DNA from: Paucibacter sediminis
GTDB lineage: Bacteria > Pseudomonadota > Gammaproteobacteria > Burkholderiales > Burkholderiaceae_C
DNA length: 64,000 nt
Direction of reading: 5' to 3'
NCBI RefSeq assembly: GCF_030254645.1
Contig: NZ_CP116346.1
Location: forward strand, 620,001 to 684,000
In this document: positions 9,420-16,534 of the stretch, one piece after another
How the letters are laid out: each line of letters starts with the position of its first letter
Numbering within the stretch: position 1 is the stretch's first letter
Program-made: the position numbers and the translations under genes
The notes under the pieces: generated by a model
The model's input: the letters and a program-made list of their open reading frames with translations, nothing else
Told to the model about the DNA's origin: nothing
Databases searched by the model: none

Positions 9420-11027
9420 TCAGACGGCGCTGCCGTGCTCGGCCAGCTTGCGCTGCCAGGCGCGCCAGGTGATGGCCCAGCGCTTGGGGTCTTCCAGGTA
9501 CTCGTCCTGCACCCGCTTCGTCGGGCAGTTGTGTGGCGCACTGCGCACCAGCTCGGGCGTGCTGCGTGCCTCCTGTGCCACGCGGGCCATGATCTGCACG
9601 AACTCGTCCAGGTCGGCGCGCGAGTAGGCCTCGGTGGGCTCGATGGTGGCCGGCTCGGGCACCACATAGGGGTGGTGGCTGGTCCAGTAATGGGTGCCAT
9701 AGTCGGCCGCGCGCAGGCCGATGTCGCCCGAGCTCACGCCGGTGGCCGCGCACAGCTCGGCCCAGCTGTAGCGCACCTGCTCGATGCGGCGCTTGCCGGC
9801 GGCATAGGGCGCGGAGAGGCCCTCGATCTTCTCGAGCAGCTGGCTCATCATGTAGTTGTTGTTGAGCACCGCGATCTCGGCCACCTCGCGCAGGCCTTCG
9901 GCCCCCAGGTTCATCACCCAGGCGTAGGCGCGCAGCACGATGCTGGCCGTGCCCATGAAGGCCGCCACCTTGCCGATCGACTGCGCCTCGCCCTGGTCGA
10001 TCCGGTAGCGATCGCCGTCCTTGACGACGCGCGGCCGCGGCAGGAACGGTGCCAGTTCGGCCGTCACCGCGCAGGCGCCCACCGCCGGGCCGCCGCAGGC
10101 ATGCGGGGTGGCGAAGGTCTTGTGCAGATTGAAATGGCAGAGGTCGAAGCCCGCCTCGCGCGCCCGGGTGATGCCCAGCAGGCCGTTGGCATTCGCCTGG
10201 TCATAGCAGGCGAGCGCGCCCACCGCATGCGCCGCGGCCACGAATTCGGCGATCCTGGGGTTGAAGATGCCGGTGTCCTCGGGGTTGGTGATGATCAGCG
10301 CCGCGGTGCGCGGGCCCACCGCCGCCTGCATCGCCTCCAGGTCCGGATAGCCATCGGCATCCGGGTAGAGGGTGATGACCTTGTAGCCCAGCACCTTGGC
10401 GCAGGCAGCGTCCGAGGGGTGGGAGAAGATCGTCGTGATGATCTCGTCGCGCTGCTCGCCCTCGCCGCGGCTCTCGAACCAGGCCCGCATCATCGCGATA
10501 TTGGCGTAGATCGCCTGCGAGCCCGAGCGCGGCTGCAGGCTCACCGCGTCCATGCCCGAGACCTCGCAGATCACCTGCTCCATCGCGTGCATCACCTGCA
10601 GGATGCCCTGCACCGTGGACTCGTCCTGCAGTGGGTGCAGCTCGCTCATGCGCGCGTCGCGCGCCAGCTGCTCGTTGATCTTGGGGTTGTACTTCATGGT
10701 GCAGGTGCCCTGCCCCACATCCACGTTCAGGTCCGCACCCAGGTTCTCCTGCGAGAGCCGCAAATAGTGGCGCAGCACGCGGTTCTGGCTCAGCTCGGGC
10801 AGGGCCGGCGCGGTGGCGCGGCGCATGCCGGGAGGCAGCTGCTGCAAGGCATCGTGCGTTGCGCTCTCGATGCCGGGCTCCAGCTCGGGCAGCAGGATGG
10901 CACGCTCGCCGGGCTGGCTGAGCTCGAAGATCAGCGGCTCGTCCCAGCGCGCCTGCTGGTAGCGGCGCAGATTGGGCTTGCCATCGGTGAAGCGGTGGGC
11001 GGAGATGTTTTCCATGGTGGCACTCAT
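9420..11027 (-). CDS. GcvPB-like PLP enzyme (divergent glycine dehydrogenase subunit 2 paralogue)
   Basis: A 535-residue fold-type I PLP protein matching glycine decarboxylase subunit 2. Conserved parts are GTCTMKYNPKINEQ at 108-121 and the PLP lysine K303 in HFNLHKTFATPH. It departs from ordinary GcvPB at key places: the usual AHGTNPAS-type loop reads FSHPSDAACA (about 201-210), and the glycine-rich stretch after the PLP lysine reads PHACGGPAVG instead of PHGGGGPG. No GcvH or GcvT gene is nearby. I infer a related decarboxylase, aldolase or lyase acting on another amino acid. It overlaps gcvPA-like by 4 bp. Confidence 0.85.
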   Translation of the reverse strand: MSATMENISAHRFTDGKPNLRRYQQARWDEPLIFELSQPGERAILLPELEPGIESATHDALQQLPPGMRRATAPALPELSQNRVLRHYLRLSQENLGADLNVDVGQGTCTMKYNPKINEQLARDARMSELHPLQDESTVQGILQVMHAMEQVICEVSGMDAVSLQPRSGSQAIYANIAMMRAWFESRGEGEQRDEIITTIFSHPSDAACAKVLGYKVITLYPDADGYPDLEAMQAAVGPRTAALIITNPEDTGIFNPRIAEFVAAAHAVGALACYDQANANGLLGITRAREAGFDLCHFNLHKTFATPHACGGPAVGACAVTAELAPFLPRPRVVKDGDRYRIDQGEAQSIGKVAAFMGTASIVLRAYAWVMNLGAEGLREVAEIAVLNNNYMMSQLLEKIEGLSAPYAAGKRRIEQVRYSWAELCAATGVSSGDIGLRAADYGTHYWTSHHPYVVPEPATIEPTEAYSRADLDEFVQIMARVAQEARSTPELVRSAPHNCPTKRVQDEYLEDPKRWAITWRAWQRKLAEHGSAV

Positions 11028-12418
11028 TGGGTCAGCAGCTCGCGCAAAGCCGTCACCAGGGCATCGATATCGGCCTGGCAGTGCAGCTCGGTGAAGGCAT
11101 AGAGGGCGCTCTGGCCCAGGGCGGGGAAGACGGCCGAGAGATCGTGGCCGCCGAAGATGTCGTAGCGTTCGCGCAGCGCCGCGTTGATCTGCGCCACCGT
11201 GAAGCCGCTGGCATTGAAGTCCAGCACGAACTCCTTGAAATGCGCCGTGCCGGCATGGGCCAGGCGCAGGCCCGGCACGCTGGCCAGCTGCTGGCGCGCA
11301 TAGGCGACGCGCCGCAGGATGCCCTCGCCCAGCTCCACCATGCCCTGCGGCCCCATACTGGCGAGATACACGCCGGCGGTGATGCCCCAGAGCGCGGCGG
11401 CGGTGCCGACGAACTCATTGCCGTTCTCGCGCTGGTCGAAGGAGGTGCGGTGGTAGGCCACATCGCCAAAGCCGTACTGGCCCGGCACCGAGGTGGGCGC
11501 GATGCCAAAGAGGCGCGAGGGGTATTGCAGCACCAGGGCCTCGTCGTCGCGGCTGGCGATGAAGCCGCCATGGCCGCCGCCGTAGCTCATGTGCATGCCC
11601 AGCGGCTGGATGTCGCCGCAGACGATGGCCGCGCCATAGTCGCCGGGCGGGGTCAGCACGCCCAGCGAGCTCGGGTCCACGCCCACCACCAGCAGCGCAC
11701 CAGCGTCCTGCACCAGTTTCGCCAGCGCCGCGCCTTCGTCGATGCCGCCGAAGTAATTGGGTATGTCCACATAGAAGGCCGCCACCTGCGGGCCCAGCTT
11801 GGCGCGCAGATCGGCGCGGTCCACCAGGCCGGAGGCCGCGTCGAAGGCCACCTCGATGAACTCGATCTCGCTGCGACCGTAGGTCTGCATATGCGAGCGC
11901 TTGTCGGGGTTCACATTGGCGGCGACCAGCACCTGGCGGCGCGCCGTGTGGCGGGCCGCCATGCAGCAGGCGGTGGCGGCGGCCTGGTAGCCGTCGTAGG
12001 TGGGCACGCTCACCACCTCGAGGTTGAGCAGCTCGCCCATCATCGAGCAGTACTCCCACAGCGCCTGGAAGCGGCCGTGGTCGTCATAGGGCTCGCCGGC
12101 GTAGGCGGTGAGGAATTCGCTGCGGCCGTTGATCTCATCGCACAGTGCCGGCACATGGTGCTGGTAGCAGCCGCCGCCCAGAAAGCTCAGCACCTCGCCG
12201 CAGTGCGTGTTCCTGGCCAGCAGGCCCTGCACATGGCGCTTGAGCCTGGCTTCCGAGAGCAGCGGCTCGGGCAGATTCAGGGCGCGCGGCAGGCGCAGCG
12301 CGGCCGGGATGTCGGCATAGAACTCCTCCACCGAGGCCGCACCGGTGGCCGCCAGCATGGCCGCCTTGACCGCCGGCACCGAGTTCGGGATGTAGGGGTA
12401 AACCTTGGTTTTATTCAT
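11024..12418 (-). CDS. GcvPA-like protein (divergent glycine dehydrogenase subunit 1 paralogue)
   Basis: A 464-residue partner of the GcvPB-like subunit. It keeps the family N-terminus (YIPNSVPAVKAAML, then SFLGGGCYQHHVPA) and the YDGYQAAATA stretch, but the loop that is normally AYTPYQAE/SQGT reads AYAGEPYDDHGRFQALWEY. The start at 12418 is 16 bp downstream of a LacI-type palindrome. It is the first gene of a four-gene operon (GcvPA-like, GcvPB-like, AcoX-like, SDR). In the glycine cleavage system this subunit lacks PLP and completes the active site of subunit 2; the same is likely here, with altered specificity. Confidence 0.86.
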   Translation of the reverse strand: MNKTKVYPYIPNSVPAVKAAMLAATGAASVEEFYADIPAALRLPRALNLPEPLLSEARLKRHVQGLLARNTHCGEVLSFLGGGCYQHHVPALCDEINGRSEFLTAYAGEPYDDHGRFQALWEYCSMMGELLNLEVVSVPTYDGYQAAATACCMAARHTARRQVLVAANVNPDKRSHMQTYGRSEIEFIEVAFDAASGLVDRADLRAKLGPQVAAFYVDIPNYFGGIDEGAALAKLVQDAGALLVVGVDPSSLGVLTPPGDYGAAIVCGDIQPLGMHMSYGGGHGGFIASRDDEALVLQYPSRLFGIAPTSVPGQYGFGDVAYHRTSFDQRENGNEFVGTAAALWGITAGVYLASMGPQGMVELGEGILRRVAYARQQLASVPGLRLAHAGTAHFKEFVLDFNASGFTVAQINAALRERYDIFGGHDLSAVFPALGQSALYAFTELHCQADIDALVTALRELLTQ

Positions 12419-12433
12419 GAGCCCTGCACGTCA

Positions 12434-12449
12434 TTTGAAACGTTTCGAT
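12434..12449. promoter_or_regulatory. LacI-family-type operator upstream of the gcvPA-like operon
   Basis: TTTGAAACGTTTCGAT contains the perfect 10-bp palindrome GAAACGTTTC, 16 bp upstream of the gcvPA-like start at 12418. It agrees at 15 of 16 positions with the site at 7439-7454. A CTAAT motif at 12517-12521, of the kind reported for GcvA binding, lies further upstream near the LysR gene; that is a weak signal. Confidence 0.7.
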
Positions 12450-12547
12450 GACGCTATTTCAATGGTAAGCAGCGGATTGCACAAACGAGAAATATTTGCC
12501 TCATGCATAAGTGGAACTAATCCAAGCAGGGCTTAGCATCGCGCCTC

Positions 12548-13450
12548 ATGCGACGCCATCTGCACCACCTGAACGCGCTGCGCTGCTTCGAGGCGGCCGC
12601 CCGTCTGCTCTCCTTCACCCAGGCGGCGGCGGAGCTGCACGTCACCCAGGCGGCGGTGAGCCACCAGGTACGCGCGCTGGAACAGGCGCTGGGCCAGCCG
12701 CTGTTCGAGCGCCGGCCGCGCCAGGTGCGGCTCACCGCCGCGGGCGAGCGCTTGGTGGGTGTGCTCTCCAGCAGCTTCGATCGCATCGACGAGCTGCTGG
12801 GCCAGCTGAAGCAGAGCGAGCGCCAGGCGCAGCAAAGCCTGCAGCTGGCGGTGACGCCCAGCTTCTCCAGCCGCTGGCTGATGCCGCGCCTGCCGCGCTT
12901 CTGGGATGCCCACCCCGAGATCGAGCTGCACCTGCACCACAGCACCCAGGGCGATGCACTCAGCCGCGGCACGGCCGAGGCGGCGGTGGTGTGGACACAG
13001 GAGCCCCCGGCACGCGTTTGGGCGCAGCGCCTGTTCGGCACCGCACTCACGCCCGTGTGTTCGCCCGCCCTGCCGCGCCAGGCGCAACCGCTGGACAGCC
13101 CGGCCGCGCTGCGCCATTACCCGCTGCTGCACGAAGACAGCTTCGCGGACTGGGCGCGCTGGTTGCGCGCCGCCGGCGAGCCCGAGGTGGCGGTGCGCCA
13201 GGGCCAGTTGATCGACGACAGCAATGCCCTGCTGATGGCCGCGATGGCCGGCCGCGGCCTGGCGCTGGGCCGCCTGGCCCTGATAGAGGAAGACCTGCGC
13301 GCGGGCCGGCTGCTGAGGCCCTTCGCGCTCAGTATCGAGGCCGAGGGTGCCTACTGGCTGCTGGCCGCGCCGGCCCTGGCCGCGCAGCCGCGCTTCCAGG
13401 CGCTGGCGGCCTTCATGCGGGCCGAGTGCGCGGCTTCAAACGCGCACTGA
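12548..13450 (+). CDS. LysR family transcriptional regulator, GcvA-like
   Basis: A 300-residue LysR regulator. The N-terminal winged helix (LNALRCFEAAARLLSFTQAA, then AAVSHQVRALEQ) has the GcvA/AmpR-type form, and the C-terminal half is the effector-binding domain. It diverges from the gcvPA-like gene with about 130 bp between them, the classical layout for a LysR protein and its target. GcvA controls the glycine cleavage genes in enterobacteria, which fits the neighbouring GcvP-like subunits. Its 3' end overlaps the convergent NTF2-like gene by 15 bp. Confidence 0.93.
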   Translation: MRRHLHHLNALRCFEAAARLLSFTQAAAELHVTQAAVSHQVRALEQALGQPLFERRPRQVRLTAAGERLVGVLSSSFDRIDELLGQLKQSERQAQQSLQLAVTPSFSSRWLMPRLPRFWDAHPEIELHLHHSTQGDALSRGTAEAAVVWTQEPPARVWAQRLFGTALTPVCSPALPRQAQPLDSPAALRHYPLLHEDSFADWARWLRAAGEPEVAVRQGQLIDDSNALLMAAMAGRGLALGRLALIEEDLRAGRLLRPFALSIEAEGAYWLLAAPALAAQPRFQALAAFMRAECAASNAH

Positions 13451-13840
13451 GGCGCGCGCCTTGGCGGCCGCGGCGGTATCGAACATGCCGAAAAAGCGCG
13501 CCAGCTTGCCATCGCGCAGCTGCCAGACATGCACCCAGTTGCTCTCGAACACGCCGCCGTTCGGCAAGGCCTGGGTGCGCTCCCAGCCCAGCACGGTGAC
13601 ATGGTCGGGCCCGGCCAGGAACTGGCGCGGCTCGAAGGCCTGGATGCCGTCCACCGCAAGCACCTGGCCGAACCACTTCATCACATCGTCCTTGCCGCGC
13701 GCCGTGCGCAGATAGGCCTCGCCGCTGCTGCCGTCGAAGGTCCATTCGACGTCATCGCTGAGGTAGTTCAACAGGCCCGGGATGTCGCCACGCCCGAAGG
13801 CGGCATAGGCGGCTTGCACGATCTCGACAGGGTTGCTCAT
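13436..13840 (-). CDS. nuclear transport factor 2 / SnoaL-like family protein
   Basis: A 134-residue small alpha+beta-barrel protein: MSNPVEIVQAAYAAFGRGDI, then LSDDVEWTFDG, and C-terminal WQLRDGKLARFFGMFDT, the pattern of SnoaL/ketosteroid-isomerase-like proteins. The start at 13840 has GGAG 8 bp upstream; an open frame further upstream is unlike the family. These proteins bind or isomerise small hydrophobic molecules, but many are uncharacterised and no substrate is assigned. The stop lies within the end of the convergent LysR gene. Confidence 0.83.
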   Translation of the reverse strand: MSNPVEIVQAAYAAFGRGDIPGLLNYLSDDVEWTFDGSSGEAYLRTARGKDDVMKWFGQVLAVDGIQAFEPRQFLAGPDHVTVLGWERTQALPNGGVFESNWVHVWQLRDGKLARFFGMFDTAAAAKARASVRV

Positions 13841-13906
13841 GGGGCACTCCAAAGAGTGGTGTGTGGAGCCCTGTCTACGTACCGGCGCAGCGGCCGGATG
13901 CAGCAC

Positions 13907-14383
13907 TCAGCCACCCGCGGCCAGGAATTCACTCAAGCCGCGCGCACCCGCGCGCATCACGCCCTGGTGGTTCCAGCGGAACAGCGGCGCCAGCAGGGGC
14001 GCCAGCCAGCGCATCCAGGGTTTGACCAGCTGAACCCGCCAGACATAGGTGACGTCGGTACAACCGCCCTCTTCATGCAAGAGCCAGATGCCCTCGCCCT
14101 GCAGTTGGCCACGCGAGCGGCCGCGGATGCGCTCATGCGTCAGGATCTCCACCGCCTCGACCTCGATCAGGATCTCGTAGGGCAGGCGCGTGGCCCAGCG
14201 GAAGCGGCGCAGGCTGCCCAGGCCCTGGCCGTCGCCGGCGCGCAGGGTCTGCACCTCGCGCACATAGGGCCACCAGCGCGGCCAGCTCTCGGGCTGGCTG
14301 AGCGCCGACCAGACCTGCTCGCGCGGCGCGGCAAAGCGCCAATGGCTGACGAGATCGAAATGGTGACTGGGCGGCCGTGACAT
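13907..14383 (-). CDS. SRPBCC family protein (START-like fold)
   Basis: A 158-residue protein with the SRPBCC/polyketide-cyclase pattern: FDLVSHWRFAAPREQVWSAL at the N-terminus, then SWPRWWPYV, and a C-terminal helix starting around RWLAPLLAPLF. Such proteins bind hydrophobic ligands in a deep cavity. The start at 14383 is only 8 bp from the proposed ECF-type -10 (CGTA) at 14392-14395, so the mRNA may be leaderless. It diverges from the cupin-ECF operon and carries the same promoter element, so it is probably a target of that sigma factor. Confidence 0.82.
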   Translation of the reverse strand: MSRPPSHHFDLVSHWRFAAPREQVWSALSQPESWPRWWPYVREVQTLRAGDGQGLGSLRRFRWATRLPYEILIEVEAVEILTHERIRGRSRGQLQGEGIWLLHEEGGCTDVTYVWRVQLVKPWMRWLAPLLAPLFRWNHQGVMRAGARGLSEFLAAGG

Positions 14384-14391
14384 ACCCTGCT

Positions 14392-14418
14392 TACGAAGGC
14401 GGCGCGGCCTTGGATGCA
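14392..14418 (-). promoter_or_regulatory. putative ECF-sigma promoter for the SRPBCC gene
   Basis: Read on the minus strand: TGCATCCAAG, 13 bases, then CGTA. The identical arrangement occurs on the plus strand at 14448-14474. The TGCATCC/CGTA pair resembles ECF -35/-10 elements. The predicted transcription start falls at or next to the SRPBCC start codon at 14383. Confidence 0.55.
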
Positions 14419-14447
14419 GGCCCCGACCTCGCGCCCGTCGGGGTGTT

Positions 14448-14474
14448 TGCATCCAAGCGCCCGCCGGCCGCGTA
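14448..14474 (+). promoter_or_regulatory. putative ECF-sigma promoter for the cupin-sigma-cupin operon
   Basis: TGCATCCAAG, a 13-base spacer, then CGTA: a mirror copy of the element at 14392-14418. The first gene of the operon starts at 14484, only 9 bases after CGTA, with no Shine-Dalgarno visible, which implies a leaderless or nearly leaderless transcript and autoregulation by the ECF factor at 14893. Confidence 0.55.
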
Positions 14475-14483
14475 GAGCATGCC

Positions 14484-14885
14484 ATGGAGAGCCCCACCCC
14501 CGCCCAGGCGCGCGCGATACGGCGCAAGCTGATGGAGCGCGTCGCCGATGCCGACGCCAGCCACCTCACCATTGCCGCCGACGCGCCCGGCTGGCAGCCC
14601 TTTGGCGAGGGCGTCAGCATCAGGCCGCTGCGCGAGCAGGGCGGCGTGCTCTCCTATCTGCTGCGCCTGGCGCCGGGCGCCAGCCTGCCGCCGCACCGCC
14701 ATCCGCTCGACGAGGAATGCCTGGTGCTGGAGGGCTGGCTGAGGGTCGGCACGCAGATCGAACTGGGCCCCGGCGGCTACCATCTGGCCCACCAGGGTGC
14801 CCTGCATGCGACCATCAGCACCGTCGCCGGCGCAACCATCTTCTTGCGCGGTGCGATTCCGGAGGCGGCCCAAGCGCTGCGCTAG
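14484..14885 (+). CDS. single-domain cupin protein, ChrR-C-terminal-like
   Basis: A 133-residue cupin. After a short helical N-terminus (QARAIRRKLMERVADAD) the barrel carries a metal-site pattern, LPPHRHPLDEECLVLEG, with HxH-x4-E and a later His in GGYHLAHQGALH. It resembles the cupin-like C-terminal domain of ChrR anti-sigma factors but has no N-terminal sigma-binding zinc domain. It is followed after 7 bp by the ECF sigma gene and probably shares its transcript. A sensory or anti-sigma role is inferred from context only. Confidence 0.8.
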   Translation: MESPTPAQARAIRRKLMERVADADASHLTIAADAPGWQPFGEGVSIRPLREQGGVLSYLLRLAPGASLPPHRHPLDEECLVLEGWLRVGTQIELGPGGYHLAHQGALHATISTVAGATIFLRGAIPEAAQALR

Positions 14886-14892
14886 GACAAGC

Positions 14893-15651
14893 ATGAACAA
14901 TGCCTCACATCTGCAGCTTCCAGACCCCGGCGAGCCCGGCTGGCCCGAGCCGCTGCTGGACGAGCACGAGGAGCCGGACGACGCGCCGGATGCCGCGCCC
15001 GCCGGCCCCTATGCCGGCCCCTATGCCGACCAGCATGCCGACCCGCATGCCGACCACAGCGCCGGCCCGGCGCTGCAGCGAGTGAGCGACGCGCAACTGG
15101 CGGCCTGGATCGATGCCGTGGTGGCGCGTGACGAGCAGGCCCTGGCCGCCCTCTACGACGCCACCTTCACCCGCCTCTACAGCCTGGTGCAACGCATCGT
15201 GCGCCGCGAGGCGCTGGCCGAGGAGGTGGTGGAAGACAGCTACTTCCAGGTCTGGCGCCAGGCGCCGCGCTTCGACCCGACGCGCGGTTGCGCCATCAGC
15301 TGGCTGCTGGCCATCGCGCGCTCGCGCGCCATCGACGCGCTGCGCCGCGAGGCGCGCTTCCAGCATGCCAGCCTGGACGATCAGGCCACCGACGCCTACG
15401 ACGGCAACGCCGGCAGCGACGAGCTGCTGGAGCTGGCGCGCCACCATGCGGACCTGCACCGCGCCCTGCTGCAACTGGGTGCGCAGCCACGCCAGCTGGT
15501 GTCGCTGGCCTTCTTCCGCGGCCTCAGCCATGAGGAGATTGCGCTGCAGACGCGCCTGCCGCTGGGCACCGTCAAATCACAGATACGCCGCGCCCTCATC
15601 ACCCTCAGGCAGGTCCTGGGCGAGACCGGCCTGCCGGCATTGGCTTCCTGA
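14893..15651 (+). CDS. ECF RNA polymerase sigma factor (RpoE/ChrR-associated type)
   Basis: A 252-residue sigma-70 family factor. Region 2 runs ALAALYDATFTRLYSLVQRI to SYFQVWRQAPRFD, and region 4 contains SLAFFRGLSHEEIALQTRLP followed by GTVKSQIRRAL. It has an unusual acidic N-terminal extension of about 60 residues with short Ala-Asp-His repeats (PYAGPYADQHADPHAD). The start at 14893 lies 7 bp after the upstream cupin stop. Its partner is probably the double-cupin protein encoded 9 bp downstream. It likely drives the two mirrored promoters at 14392-14474. Confidence 0.92.
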   Translation: MNNASHLQLPDPGEPGWPEPLLDEHEEPDDAPDAAPAGPYAGPYADQHADPHADHSAGPALQRVSDAQLAAWIDAVVARDEQALAALYDATFTRLYSLVQRIVRREALAEEVVEDSYFQVWRQAPRFDPTRGCAISWLLAIARSRAIDALRREARFQHASLDDQATDAYDGNAGSDELLELARHHADLHRALLQLGAQPRQLVSLAFFRGLSHEEIALQTRLPLGTVKSQIRRALITLRQVLGETGLPALAS

Positions 15652-15660
15652 AGGCAGCAT

Positions 15661-16527
15661 ATGAGCACCCCCAAGCCCGAAACCCGCCCGGCCGCAGCGG
15701 CCAGCCACACCGAGCAGGAATTCGCTGCGCTGCTCAGCGAGCCCCTGGCCAACAGCTGGCCGGCGCAGCCCGGCGCCAATAACCCGGCGCTGGCGGCCGT
15801 GCGCGGCCGCCTGCTCGGCCGCCTGGCCGCGTCGCAGGCCGCGAGCCGCCCCATGGTGACGGCGCGGCGCCTGCGCCTGCCCGCCCAGACGGTCGCGCCC
15901 GGCGTGCAGCTGCGCAGCCTCTACCGTGCTGACACCGCGCATGCCGCGCATGCGGCGCGCCCCGGCGAGCCCCTGCGGGCCTGCCTGCTGGAGCTGGCCG
16001 CGGGCGCGCGCCTGCCGGCCCTGCCGCATGCCCATCTGCACCGCGAATGGCTGCTGCTGAGCGGCGCGGTGACGCTGGGCGAGCGGCTCCACCTGGCGCC
16101 GCGTGACTACCACCTCCAGCCCGCCGGTACGCCCGCCCTGGCGCTGCACAGCGCGGCCGGCGCCCTGCTCTTCCTGCGCGAGAGCGCCCTGCCGGCACGG
16201 CCGGGGGACCAGCCCTGCACCGTGCACGACCAGGCCGCCGCCTGGCCCGACTACGCGCCCGGCATCCAGCGCCGCGTGCTGTGGCAACGCGACGGCCAGG
16301 CTGCCCTGCTCTACCGCGCCCAGCCGGGCGCCCAGGTGCCCCAGCACCGCCATGGCCACGACGAGGAATGCCTGATGCTGGAGGGCGAGCTCTTCCTCGA
16401 CGATCTGCTGCTGCAGGCCGGCGACTACCAGCTCGCCCCCGCCGGCAGCGGCCACCAGATCACCGAGACCGACACCGGCGTGGTGATCTATGCGCATGGC
16501 GACCTGGATCTGCAGTTTGTAGGCTGA
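15661..16527 (+). CDS. double-cupin ChrR-like protein, probable anti-sigma partner
   Basis: A 288-residue protein with two cupin domains. The first (LPALPHAHLHREWLLLSG) is partly degenerate; the second (VPQHRHGHDEECLMLEG) has the full HxH-x4-E metal pattern. ChrR-type anti-sigma factors normally carry an N-terminal zinc domain with an HxxxCxxC motif; the N-terminal 90 residues here contain no cysteine. It therefore either inhibits the sigma factor without zinc or works differently. It follows the ECF gene by 9 bp in the same operon. Confidence 0.8.
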   Translation: MSTPKPETRPAAAASHTEQEFAALLSEPLANSWPAQPGANNPALAAVRGRLLGRLAASQAASRPMVTARRLRLPAQTVAPGVQLRSLYRADTAHAAHAARPGEPLRACLLELAAGARLPALPHAHLHREWLLLSGAVTLGERLHLAPRDYHLQPAGTPALALHSAAGALLFLRESALPARPGDQPCTVHDQAAAWPDYAPGIQRRVLWQRDGQAALLYRAQPGAQVPQHRHGHDEECLMLEGELFLDDLLLQAGDYQLAPAGSGHQITETDTGVVIYAHGDLDLQFVG

Positions 16528-16534
16528 AGCCTTG

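Noticed and set aside
12419-12547. Glycine riboswitch upstream of the gcvPA-like gene
   Set aside because: The gap is only about 130 bp and I see no tandem aptamer-like conserved core; the LacI-type palindrome explains the position better.
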